DNA of 64,000 bases from Bryopsis sp. KO-2023. Taxonomy: Eukaryota; Chlorophyta; Ulvophyceae; Bryopsidales; Bryopsidaceae. The stretch covers positions 1,984,001 to 2,048,000 of the forward strand of contig BSYQ01000008.1 of NCBI GenBank assembly GCA_030272585.1. Direction: 5' to 3'. The stretch's first letter is position 1. Every line of letters starts with the position of its first letter. This document shows, piece by piece, positions 29,944 to 38,930 of the stretch. Both the position numbers and the translations under genes were made by a program. Below the pieces are notes generated by a model. That model worked only from the letters and a program-made list of their open reading frames with translations, was not told the DNA's origin and made no database searches.

Positions 29944-30963
29944 ATGGTTGAGTTTGGTGGAGGAGTCAAAGCACTGTTGGAGGAGATTAAAAAGAATGCT
30001 GGAGCGATCGAGGGAGTGTCGGAAAGGATCAACAAAATGCTGGAGGAGTACCTGAAGGAAGGAACCAGACTGGAAAGAATCCAAGAAAGAGATGAGCAGG
30101 AGGCCCTGGAAAAAATGGCAAAGCTGGAGGAGGAAAAAGAACAACTCAAGCAAAAGATCGGCGAGCTGGAAGAAGAAGGGGGATTTCAGGCGGAAAGAGA
30201 TAGCTGGGAGGCTGAACGCACTCGGTTGCTCGACGACCGGGCGAAATATTTGGCGGAAAATGAGGACCTCAGCGTAAAATTGGCGATGGCGGAAACTTCA
30301 GCGGACGCGGCGAAAAGAGAGGTGGAAAAGCTGCTGATGGAGGGGGCAGATGAGGAAATGCGCCACAAGCTCGACGGGGTCGAAGACAAGCTGCGGGAAG
30401 AGCAAATGCGGAACCAACAGCTCAAGGGCCAGGTAGACTTGTTGAAGAGTATGGTGGAGTCCATGTCGGGAAAACCAAGCGGAGAAGTGAAGCACGAAGA
30501 GGGGGAAAAACACACTTGCGTGTTTTGTCGCACCCCGAGCAGCAACTGTCAGCCGACCGGAGAAGACTGCCAACGGCACTGGGTGTGCTCGAATATCGGG
30601 TGTCGGGATCGGGTGTGGCTGAGTATCAGTCTGGAAGTAGATGAGGAAAAACGAGACTGGCGGAGAATGTGGGTACCAGCTGAAACAGGGCCACCAATGG
30701 TGCTACACTCGGAAACCTGCAAACTCTGCGCCTTGGGTTTCAAGTTGGGGGCGGATTATACTCGGGGAGTGTATTTAAAGGCCAAGCGGACCGTGGGCCC
30801 CCTGAGAAAATTCGAGGCAGCCGAAGACGATGCAGAACCAACGGACTACGATGGGGATTGGGTCGTCAATGAGCCAGGCGGAGACAGTGGACCAGAAGGA
30901 AAGAAAAGGAAACCTCCTGGAAGTTCAGGAGGATCCAGAAATGTGAAACTCAGAAAAGCCTGA
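29944..30963 (+). CDS. Element A third ORF (plus copy)
   Basis: 339 residues, the same as 6521-7540: long coiled coil, Cys/His module (CVFC … CQRHWVC … CRDRVW … CKLCAL) and basic tail. It starts 94 nt after the pol stop. Both A copies keep it open and, as far as I could see, identical. Confidence 0.85.
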   Translation: MVEFGGGVKALLEEIKKNAGAIEGVSERINKMLEEYLKEGTRLERIQERDEQEALEKMAKLEEEKEQLKQKIGELEEEGGFQAERDSWEAERTRLLDDRAKYLAENEDLSVKLAMAETSADAAKREVEKLLMEGADEEMRHKLDGVEDKLREEQMRNQQLKGQVDLLKSMVESMSGKPSGEVKHEEGEKHTCVFCRTPSSNCQPTGEDCQRHWVCSNIGCRDRVWLSISLEVDEEKRDWRRMWVPAETGPPMVLHSETCKLCALGFKLGADYTRGVYLKAKRTVGPLRKFEAAEDDAEPTDYDGDWVVNEPGGDSGPEGKKRKPPGSSGGSRNVKLRKA

Positions 30964-31476
30964 GTTGAATATATATGAAAAAAAAAAAAATATAGGATCA
31001 AGAGTGGAATATGATTTTCTGTTGGTAATTGGGTGTTTGAATTTTATTTTGTTTTTGGAAGAAAAAGGAAAAGAACAGTGAATGGATCAAGTGAGGGTAG
31101 AGGGAATTTCTGGAAAACAATTAACATACTGAGTGTGTAAAAACACTTGTGAGAATTACAGTTTGACTAGAGCTGAGACTGTGTGATTTCCAGTGTGGGC
31201 TGTGAAGTCTATTGAACAGGGTTGGGTTTATGTGTGAACGGGCTGGGATGGGATGTCACAGCGGCAGAAGTAACCATAAGCAGAAACCAACATTCAGCTC
31301 AAGTCGCAATCGGGAAGTTGTTACGGAAAACGTCGGAGAATATTGCTTACAGCTATATCAGAGGTATTCTCAGAATAAGCGAGTTAGTTAACTTGGCAGT
31401 TCTGGTGAGTCGTGCAATACGAACTTAGTGTACAGAACATCGCTGGGTCAGCGATCTCTCTCTAAGGGGGGAGGAG
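30964..31476 (+). other. Element A noncoding 3' region and polypurine tract (plus copy)
   Basis: No supported ORF. An A-run at 30978-30989 follows the third ORF. AAGGGGGGAGGAG at 31464-31476 adjoins the LTR as polypurine tract. Confidence 0.8.
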
Positions 31477-32047
31477 TGAAACGGCTGACTTAGTAGGCGA
31501 AGATCTAGGCGGAAAACAGAGGTTACAGTCTGAGAGTTCCAGGTAGTCGCGGACTGACTGGAATGGGGTAGTTACGTGATGCTCAACGAGAGGCTGAAAC
31601 GTAGTGAAAAGAGTTCGAACCAGGTTCAGTATATTCAGTGTCAGATCTCAGATGGCTGAGAGTTTGGGTAGAGAGTCGGGAGTCAGACTGGAAGGAGCTT
31701 CAGTCTGGGTCCTTAGTCTAGAGGTTATCAAGGGTTATAAAGGGTTAGTCGGAGCTCTGGCTAGAAGGGCTGAGCTGAGAAATGATAGAGACGTTTTGAG
31801 GAGAGCTAGATGATAGCTAGTATTTGTAAGGTTAGGAGATGGGCTGGGAGTTCTCTAGAAGCTCTGGGCTGAGAGTATAAAAGGCTGGGGATCGTTGTAA
31901 AGAACAAGCTTGTTGAAATAAGATTCAGTTGTATACTCTCGTGTCTCAGACCTTTCTTACAGAACTTCTGGTCGTCTCCCAACGTGTGTGAAGAACGGGT
32001 TAAGTGGCGGCTGGAAGTATTCAGCCTCAGGAAACAAATCCGTTTCA
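31477..32047 (+). repeat. Element A 3' LTR (plus copy)
   Basis: 571 bp, TATAAAAG at 31876-31883, target copy GGATG at 32048-32052. One base differs from the 5' LTR. Confidence 0.95.
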
Positions 32048-32052
32048 GGATG

Positions 32053-32560
32053 GGGGAAGTGGGGGAGGGGCAGGGGTGGTAGAACGAGACACCAGGGAGT
32101 GGGGTGGGGCGGACAATTGGGGAGGAGCGGACGATTGGGGAGGAGCGGATGATTGGGGAAGGGTGGACGATTGGGGAGGGGCGAACAGTTTGGGAGGGGC
32201 GGACGGTTGGGGAGGGGCGGACAGTTGGGGAGGGGCGGACGGTTGGGGAGGGGCGGACGGTTGGGGAGGGGCGGACGGTTGGGGAGGGGCGGACGGTTGG
32301 GGAGGGGCGGACGGTTGGGATTGGGGAAGGGCGAGAGACGGAGAAGGGGCGAGGGACCGACAGGACCGCAATCGAGAATGGATCGATTGACAGCGATCAC
32401 AGGGAAGCCGGTTCCACCGTTGAAAATACGCCGCGGGCACAGCATCCAACTCACGAAAATGGGCGGAGCTCACATGAGAATGTAAACTGGACGCGGTGAG
32501 CCAACCACGCCGATGACGAGGACAAGTGGGAACAGGACAAAAATGCAACATGGAACTCAT
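32053..32560 (-). pseudogene. LINE ORF2, N-terminal C2H2 finger and Pro/Ser linker
   Basis: Begins at the ATG at 32560, which shares ATGA with the ORF1 stop. Residues 8-35 contain CPVPTCPRH … HSHVSSAH, a C2H2 zinc finger as in R2-like LINEs, where it binds target DNA. Then follow about eleven hexapeptide repeats close to APPQPS. The frame runs to the element A insertion and continues beyond it. The intact ORF2 would be about 1100 residues, the usual size for RLE LINEs. Confidence 0.85.
32110..32330 (-). repeat. 18-bp GC-rich minisatellite in LINE ORF2
   Basis: On the plus strand the unit is close to GGGGAGGGGCGGACGGTT, repeated about eleven times, exactly in the best part (about 32185-32305). 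It encodes the Pro/Ser repeat on the minus strand and is G-rich on the plus strand. Confidence 0.9.
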
Positions 32561-33454
32561 TTGGGGACGGGAAGAAGCGAAGAGGTAAGGGGAACATCGT
32601 CAGGTAATTTACGCACTTGCCGTAATGTTAACGCCTCCTGCGACCGGCATTCACCAATCGCATGTCCCTCCCGTGTGCATAAGGAACAGCGAAGCCCACG
32701 GCGTTGATCCGGACGAATAGGACAAAGAATGTAACCCAACGGAAGCCTCCCAAGCAACAACGCACGAAGGGCCAGTTCAGAAGTGGTGTTCACCACCACC
32801 GATCTCGAACGATCCTTGGAAGAATGGCAATCCTTCACCGCAACGCCAGCGCGGGGTATCCTGAAAACTCGCAGCGGATCATTCGTGGAAAACAAAGAAG
32901 TTTGTCGAATGCCATCAAGGATTTCATCATCCTCCATGTCCGGATCCACGTTAGAAATCACAAACGAACCACGAAGAGCCTGGGGTGGTGGTCTCCGCCA
33001 TTCCCCATAGTCACCAAGTTTCACAGAAAAATCCCCAGGCAAAGTGTGTGGAGAAGACAAAAGGGCGCGCACGCCCCCACGAGCCGTGCGAGAAATCCGC
33101 TGGAGGCTGATAGAACCTTGAGAATGCTCAGAAAGTGCCGCCGCCAACACCTTCCCAAAATGATGTCCTTCGAAAATACGCCAACGGGGCCAACGCACCG
33201 GAATCAAATGCAGCACCCGATCGGCCGGCCAAGCTAACGACGTAGCATGAGGTTGAACTTCATCATAAGCAGTCCGAGCGACCCCCTGGACCGCCGAGAT
33301 AGGGCGAGAAGCCGGGGGGAGAGACGCCTTGGCCAACGACTTCACGGCATTAGCGTACGAGGCCACCCGCTGGCGACGACCAAGACGAGGGAACGCCTTG
33401 TGATCCAAAAATCCACGCGACACAGCCGGCTTGGGGCCTGGCCGGCGCCCACCA
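32557..33454 (-). pseudogene. LINE ORF1, C-terminal part with CCHC knuckle
   Basis: About 290 residues. It contains a region with RRM-like features (SFVISNVDPDMEDDEILDGI) and the knuckle CSLCTREGHAIGEC near the end, as known for LINE ORF1 RNA-binding proteins. The stop overlaps the ORF2 start. Upstream it is interrupted by the solo LTR at 33455-33721. Discounting that LTR and one CACCA, the frame joins the N-terminal part through a Gly-rich stretch. Confidence 0.8.
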
Positions 33455-33721
33455 TGTTAGACTTGGGGGTGCAAGTCTAAGAAGAGCTAAAAACTAAAAC
33501 TTCTGAGTCCATGACCTTGAAGCCCATTAATACCATGACCCCCAAGGATCCTAGCGTCCCCGCATGGTACCTAGGACAACCATCCTAGGTGGGCACCCGA
33601 CATAGGTCTAGTCATCATGACTAGACCTGACTCACATGTCCACGTCAGCATGACTACGCATGACTATACATGACTGTACATGACTGGACCTGACTGGATG
33701 TAGCTCTTAACATCCCTAACA
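33455..33721. repeat. Solo LTR of a third family inside LINE ORF1
   Basis: 267 bp, starting TGTTAG and ending CTAACA (perfect 6-bp inverted ends), flanked by CACCA at 33450-33454 and 33722-33726. It is rich in repeated CATGACT and TAGACCTGACT motifs. Unrelated to the A and B LTRs. The target is a CAC trinucleotide repeat. Confidence 0.85.
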
Positions 33722-34511
33722 CACCACCACCACCACCACCACCACTTTGGGCTAAGGCCGACGCAACACCCAAATCAAACGCCGCCAACTTTGCCAAAAA
33801 ACCATCAGCAGATGCACGAACGTCGGGGCCCAACGATTGAGAAGAAGCTCGCAACAAATCAGAAATCTGGGAAGCAGCCTCCCGCAAAAATTGAGCTTGA
33901 TCCGCACAAACAGAAGCCAAAGAAACAGCAACCCCAGAGTCCCGTGGCGGAACGCCAACCCCAGGCGCTGCTCCAGAAGAAACATCAGGGGGAGCCAAAC
34001 CTTCCCCAGTGAGCCAATTGACAGCGCCCTGCTTGCCAGCGGCAGGAAAAGAAGGGGTGGCCCGACCCGGTGTCCCCGAAAAGGGCGTCGCGTGAAACGA
34101 ATCCAACGAAATTTGAGACCCAGCGTCATCGTCACCACCTGCCATAGGCGCATCCAGACCCCACTCCCGATCCGAGCGTCCAGGAAGAAAACCAGCTAAA
34201 TCCGAGCGGTCCAATCGTCCAGAGAACAACGAAAGGAAAACGCGATCACGGTCCGTGTCGGCGACAACCAAACGATGGGCGAGAGAGGAGACAATGGAGT
34301 CGAGCGTGGAATCGGACAAGCCATTCACAAACGCCCGCAACTCTGGCACACCAGCGTCCGGAGGACTAGCACGACCCCCCGGATTGGGAGGGAAGGAGGC
34401 AGCCAGAAAAACGCAAACGGGAAGACACGAAACAACAAACGGCGACGACAGGAAACACGAGCGTCCACACCGCAAAAAAAAATAGAAGCTGGGTGGCTTC
34501 TTCGCGTGTAA
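33722..34511 (-). pseudogene. LINE ORF1, N-terminal part
   Basis: The frame is open from 34511 to the solo LTR. The first in-frame ATG is only at 34145, and a run of nine T (minus strand, 34474-34482) lies upstream, so either a start was lost by slippage or translation begins internally. The protein is Ala/Ser/Gly/Asp-rich and ends in a poly-Gly run encoded by the CAC repeat. No known domain recognised in this half. Confidence 0.7.
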
Positions 34512-34820
34512 TTATGTTATGTTATGTTATGTTCCTAGGAACCATTTGAGCCGAAGCCGTGGTCGACCCCGAGATAGGTACGGGGTCTACCCGGTGTCGT
34601 GTGCGCCTGGAATCGGTTGCATAACGTTCTCGTTATGTCGGTTCCGCCTCGGTTAGCCGCGATACCGGGGAAAAGACCACCACCCGGACCGGGCAATTCA
34701 AAAGACCGCCCGATACGTTGGGTGGGAGGCCGAGTCTGGGACTACCTTCGTTTTTCCACCGCGGTGGAACCCCCGCCTTGTCGTGGCGCGGTGGCTCCCT
34801 TAATTAAGGGTCCAAGAGGG
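34512..34820 (-). other. LINE 5' untranslated region, hairpin-rich
   Basis: Perfect inverted repeats in 310 bp: GTTCCTAGGAAC (34531-34542), ACCCCG/CGGGGT (34566-34586), CATAACG/CGTTATG with a TTCT loop (34620-34637), TTCCACCGCGGTGGAA (34754-34769) and CCCTTAATTAAGGG (34797-34810). Four ATGTT units lie at 34514-34533. A structured RNA with a translation or self-cleaving role, as in R2-like elements, is possible but not shown. Confidence 0.6.
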
Positions 34821-34829
34821 GTTCCTAAT
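34821..34829. repeat. Candidate target-site duplication of the LINE (right copy)
   Basis: GTTCCTAAT, matching 2268-2276. Tentative. Confidence 0.4.
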
Positions 34830-35933
34830 AATTTAATATTTTATTTTCTTTCCTATTATCTTCCTATTAATTCACAAACCATCACGGCCTTAAATTATTA
34901 TTTTTTAACTCTAAAAAGTCCATAAAAACAAAGACCATGATCAAGCCTTTTTTCAAGGTTGTAGCAAAATTTATTAAAGGAATGACGATCAAGTTATCAC
35001 GATTTAAAATGTTGGGTGGTCTTTGTAAGAAAAATCAACTTGCTTGTACAACTCTATCTTGTTCCAAGAGGACAGGGCAGTGCTGGTATTGAAATATAAA
35101 CTCAAAGATTTTTTGTTGATTAAGGTTGAGGCCCTGGGACTGGGCCTCAGCCTTACAGCCCAATCCCAGAGTCTCTGACCCTAGCCCTATAGTCCATTCC
35201 CACCACCCCTGCCTGTGCATGCAGGTTTCATTAGGTGAAATTATTATTCATCGCTCTCTTGCATTGACACAGCAACGTTCTGTTTCTGTGGCCAGCCTTT
35301 CAAAAAAGGATACAAGTTTTGTTGCACACTCTGTTTTAGATTGTTTAGTGGCTGTGGGAAATCTCAGTCGGATTTCCAGAAAGACAAATCTTAAAAAAGA
35401 AACAAAAACTACCAAAAAAACTACCTCGACAATCGTATTTTCTTCTTCCCACCCAAACGCACGCACGCTCTCTAATCTAAGAACAGAAAACAAGAAGATA
35501 ATGAAGTGTTGTTCTCTCTCAAGGACAATCCAATTTTTTTTTCCCCCACCGATTAACCCCCCCCCCCTTCAAGAAAAGAAAAAAAGAAACTCTCACTCTT
35601 TCTCTCTTCAAGAAAAAATGACTTTCATCGACCTCCTAAAAAAGTCATTCCATGTTCTCTGATTACTCACAACAAAAAAACAGCCGCAAAAAACCAGCTC
35701 CACAACACATGTGGTTGATTCTTCTCCTCCTATTTGTAACATTGTTGAGTTTTGTATTTAAAACAGAACTGAAAAAAAAACTACCAAACTCCCTACCATC
35801 TCCAATGTCAAATTTAATAGTTCTCTTGTTTTTCCTGTCGCAATATAGTTTTGTTCGTCTCCGTTAATAGTTGAAAAAACAAATTCCTTTCTTTCTTTTA
35901 TCTTTTTTTTTTATCATTTTTTATCTATGGGCA
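34830..35933. other. Intergenic, no gene seen
   Basis: A/T-rich with C-runs (35560-35570) and A-runs. No ORF with protein-like composition or splice support was found. Confidence 0.5.
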
Positions 35934-37244
35934 CTATCGTCCATATTTTGAGCCTCGACCGCTGGTCTGCCTCCCTCCCATCCTGTCCAATTTCTTGTTC
36001 TTTTTTTGAGGGACCTCCCCTTTGTGATCGACCACCAAATAATCCCCAGGAAACTGGCTGAAATACGAGAAGTTCATCCCCTCCATGCCTTTCATGACAA
36101 CCTCCAGCGGAGGCCAAGCCTCCGAAATCTGCTCCGGAATTCGAGGGAGGGAACGTTGCGACTGACAATGGTGATCACCACCAGTTCCCACCCCCCCACC
36201 CATGTATCCCTCCAAGGGTTCTCCATCCAGATTCTCGAACAGGTAATCGTACGATCGAGGGGCTAAGCCAAAAGCACGGAGCTCCTCGGGGGTCAAATTT
36301 GGATCAAGATTGACCCCTCTCGATTCCAGAGGAGGAAACTCGATGGCAGCTTCCGTGAAAGGGATACCCCGCTCCCTCCACACTTCTTCGAGACTCCAGT
36401 TTCCTACCGAAGCTTGGGGCCTGTTTTTCTGGCTGGAATCGCCCCTGAGTGCTGAGGCAGGCATGAATCTGGACTTGTCGATCGGGACCGGGATTTCTGG
36501 CTGGAAGTATTTCTCTTCAGCAAAGGTTTCCAGCGGTGGGGATTCATTGCCTGCGTTCAGGCTCCTGTACACGCGTTCATAGGCAGCTTGGACATCGTTC
36601 CATGCCAATTCCTTAAGAATGTCCTGCAGATGCCAACACAAGGTTTTAAATCGAGAGACGATTCTACTTTTGGACGCGAAAATTTGGGGTCCTTTGCAAT
36701 GGATCACGGCACTCTGCTGCTGTATAGATTTAACAAAATTAAATGAAGGTATACCTATAGTGTGTTATGCAAATAAGAACACACTAGTTCTTCAGCAACA
36801 AAGAAAAGAGATAATCTCGAAAGCACGAACAGGAAAAAAACCACCCACAAACAAAAGGAACTTGCAACACGAAAAACAACTGCTGTATGAAACACTGCAG
36901 AGAAGAACACACTGTCCTGGAAAAAAAGGGTCCTGTCAGAAATAAACAAAATAACTTCAAAATCAAATATACACGGCCACAATTATGATCCCCACAACAA
37001 GTTCTTTCACACCAATCGATAGAATCGCTAGGCAATGAAAAACCGTCGGGAAAAAAAAAACGAATCCAATTTCTACCGCGCGATCGAGGTGATGTTCTCT
37101 CAATTCCAGATTTCTGACCTCGCGATTGCCGCCGGCCACGCCAACTTGAATGGTATTCGGAGGCGGTTTCGCGTGGCCAAGGTCGCCGTGCCTTCCGTCC
37201 CCCCTTCTCTGTCGATTCTCCTTCATCCCCCTCGCCGTCGCCAT
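35934..37244 (-). CDS. Unknown protein, two exons
   Basis: Exon 1 is 37119-37244 (ATG at 37244, 42 codons, donor GAG|GTCAGA) and exon 2 is 35934-36623 (acceptor CATCTGCAG, 230 codons with stop). Both junctions are phase 0. The model gives 271 residues with a basic N-terminus (MATARGMKENRQRRGD), a helical stretch (DILKELAWNDVQAAYERV), an acidic/Pro middle (NLTPEELRAFGLAPRSYDYL) and a basic C-terminus (KKNKKLDRMGGRQTSGRG). I do not recognise the family. The basic ends suggest a nuclear or RNA-associated protein, which is inference. Exon 1 is the less certain part. Confidence 0.6.
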
Positions 37245-38930
37245 TCTGTTTGAAAAAAAAATTTAAAAAAACGGAGGTATGAAATCATTCCCCTATCGTC
37301 TTGTGGCCCGTCCCCCCGCCCAAAAAAGTATGGACCAGCAAAAACCAGCGTAATAATGCATCGTTTCGGCTGCACTCGAAACCGATCGCCCACCCATCAT
37401 GTATGGTGGAGGGCAACCGATCCATGGACTGCAGTTCAGGAATTCCTTGTGGAAAATTTCTTTCCAAAACTGTTCGGAGGAGAGATACGTACAGCGATGC
37501 GCACCTGGACCCTCAAGGATAGGCGGCGCGAGACAGCCAGCGGTGGAACGTGGCGTCAATGGGCGGACCTGTTCCCCCCCACTCTTGGTTCGAGTATGTC
37601 GAGGTCCCCGCATTCCCCTGGCCATGTGGAGGTTTTATTGAGCATCGGGTGCCACCCCCAGCCCGACAAATCCAATGTTTGGTGATGACTCCCCTCACTT
37701 GACGATTTTCCCTCCAGCGATGTCCACACAAGGGTCGAGAGCCTCAGGATCAGACAGCAAATTTGATTTGCTGCAACAGCAGCACCTGTTGGGCAATGCA
37801 CTGCAGGAGGAGAATTAGCTCCTTTTCTTGACAAGGCGATGGCCAAACTCGCCAGACCAATGCACTGGAAAGCAAGTTTCTGAAAGCCAGCTTTCTTTGT
37901 GTCCCCCCCCCCCCCTTCTAACGTCACACCTTATTCTTGCCAAGTGAGGAGTGCCATACAGATGTTGCGGAAAGAGTATAATGTTGGAATGGGCTTTTTT
38001 TATATTTTTTGTGGATTACGTAATCGTTCAAGCCCACATGCATGGACCCTCCCATCTGAAACTTGGATAGTTGTTTGTGAGGATGTTTCTTCTGCACTGT
38101 TATTATTATCGGCCAGGTCGGAAAGAGCACAGCTAAAAAAAAACATCAGTTATTTCTTCCCTATTTTTTTTCAATTAAGGTGAGAACGAAACATGTTGGA
38201 AATCAACGAAATCACTGAAGGACTTTTTCCATAGCTTCTGATCGCCCACGCCACCATTGAGGCAACCTAACCAGCTGGAACGAAATCAGTTCGCAAAAGG
38301 GAACGCTCTTTTTTAAAAGGACTAAAAAAAAGGTTGTCAAAACGATGTCAAAACTCAAAGGCTCAATCGAGAGATATTTGAACAGGACTCATGAAAAATT
38401 CCAACTGGCAGCCTTTTTGTCAGAAGAAACCAACGAATCGTCCAACCGGAGCCCTAGAAAAAATGAGCCCTAAAAAAATCCAACAAATCTGGGAAAAGAA
38501 ACGAACAGCAAATATGGTTAGCAAACAGGTCCCGGATAACCCCCATTTTCCACTTTTCCAAAAAAAAAACAGCCTCTCTCTCTCCCTCTCCCACTCCTTC
38601 GAAAAAACGATCAAAACGCAAAACTTGGCATCCCGTCTTTTCACCATCCTATCAAATTACAAAAACCACACACACACCAAAAAACCAAAGGTATTTTTTT
38701 TCTTCTTTTTTTCCTTTTTTTTTGAGCTAAAATTCTCTCCTCTTTTTCTCTCTTCTCTCGGTAAATTTTGGATTCCGGGGGGGAATTCACCCTCCGTAAA
38801 AATCGCAGTGAAAAATGATTTGCATAAGCAATTTTTTTTTCTTTTCGACTTACAACAATTTTTTTGAGTCTTTTTTCTTCTTTTTCCGATATTCTTCTCA
38901 AAATGCGACAGTCCGGCAACAGTCCGGGAT
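37245..38930. other. Intergenic, no supported gene
   Basis: Some moderately long frames occur (for example minus strand 37556-37927), but none has splice sites or composition that I can defend. Long T-, A- and C-runs occur towards 38930. The last part would be the 3' flank of the next minus-strand gene. Confidence 0.45.

Larger units (their letters stand above)
14461..32047 (+). mobile_element. Chromovirus A, plus-strand copy split by element B
   Basis: LTRs at 14461-15031 and 31477-32047 (571 bp each; one difference seen, C against G near 14695), with target duplication GGATG at 14456-14460 and 32048-32052. Without the nested element B it is about 8.2 kb, the same as the minus copy. Pol and the third ORF are intact, gag is split, and p1 is frameshifted. 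It is inserted head-on relative to the minus copy, so the two A elements diverge from each other around the solo LTR. Confidence 0.95.
2277..34820 (-). mobile_element. Non-LTR retrotransposon (LINE, RLE type) interrupted by LTR elements
   Basis: LINE sequence on the minus strand survives as segments 2277-5438, 13674-13691, 14265-14460 and 32048-34820 (the last split by a 267-bp solo LTR). Its own length is about 6 kb. ORF1 has a CCHC knuckle and overlaps ORF2 by ATGA (32557-32560). ORF2 has an N-terminal C2H2 finger, a Pro/Ser linker, a reverse transcriptase with a YLDDG box, and a C-terminal CCHC plus PD-(D/E)XK-like endonuclease. That domain order is the one known for R2/NeSL/Utopia-like LINEs with restriction-like endonuclease. 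Both ends are full of palindromes. Each insert carries its own 5-bp target duplication, so the LINE is the oldest layer of the nest. Confidence 0.85.

Noticed and set aside
29944-30963. Retroviral envelope-like gene after pol
   Set aside because: No signal peptide, membrane segment or glycosylation-rich ectodomain; a coiled coil with a zinc-type module fits better.
31604-31813. 69-residue ORF present in all five A-family LTRs (also 5672-5881, 13332-13541, 13819-14028, 14588-14797)
   Set aside because: It lies in the LTR upstream of the TATA box, and the LTR copies are nearly identical in DNA, so its openness is not evidence of selection. Its ATG precedes the mapped promoter.
32004-32390. Plus-strand Gly/Ala/Asp/Trp repeat ORFs over the minisatellite
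   Set aside because: They are opposite-strand reading of the 18-bp repeat that encodes the Pro/Ser linker of LINE ORF2; the LINE frame has domains on both sides.
37285-37927. Possible exon(s) on the minus strand
   Set aside because: Frames are short, splice phases could not be matched with neighbours, and no motif is seen.
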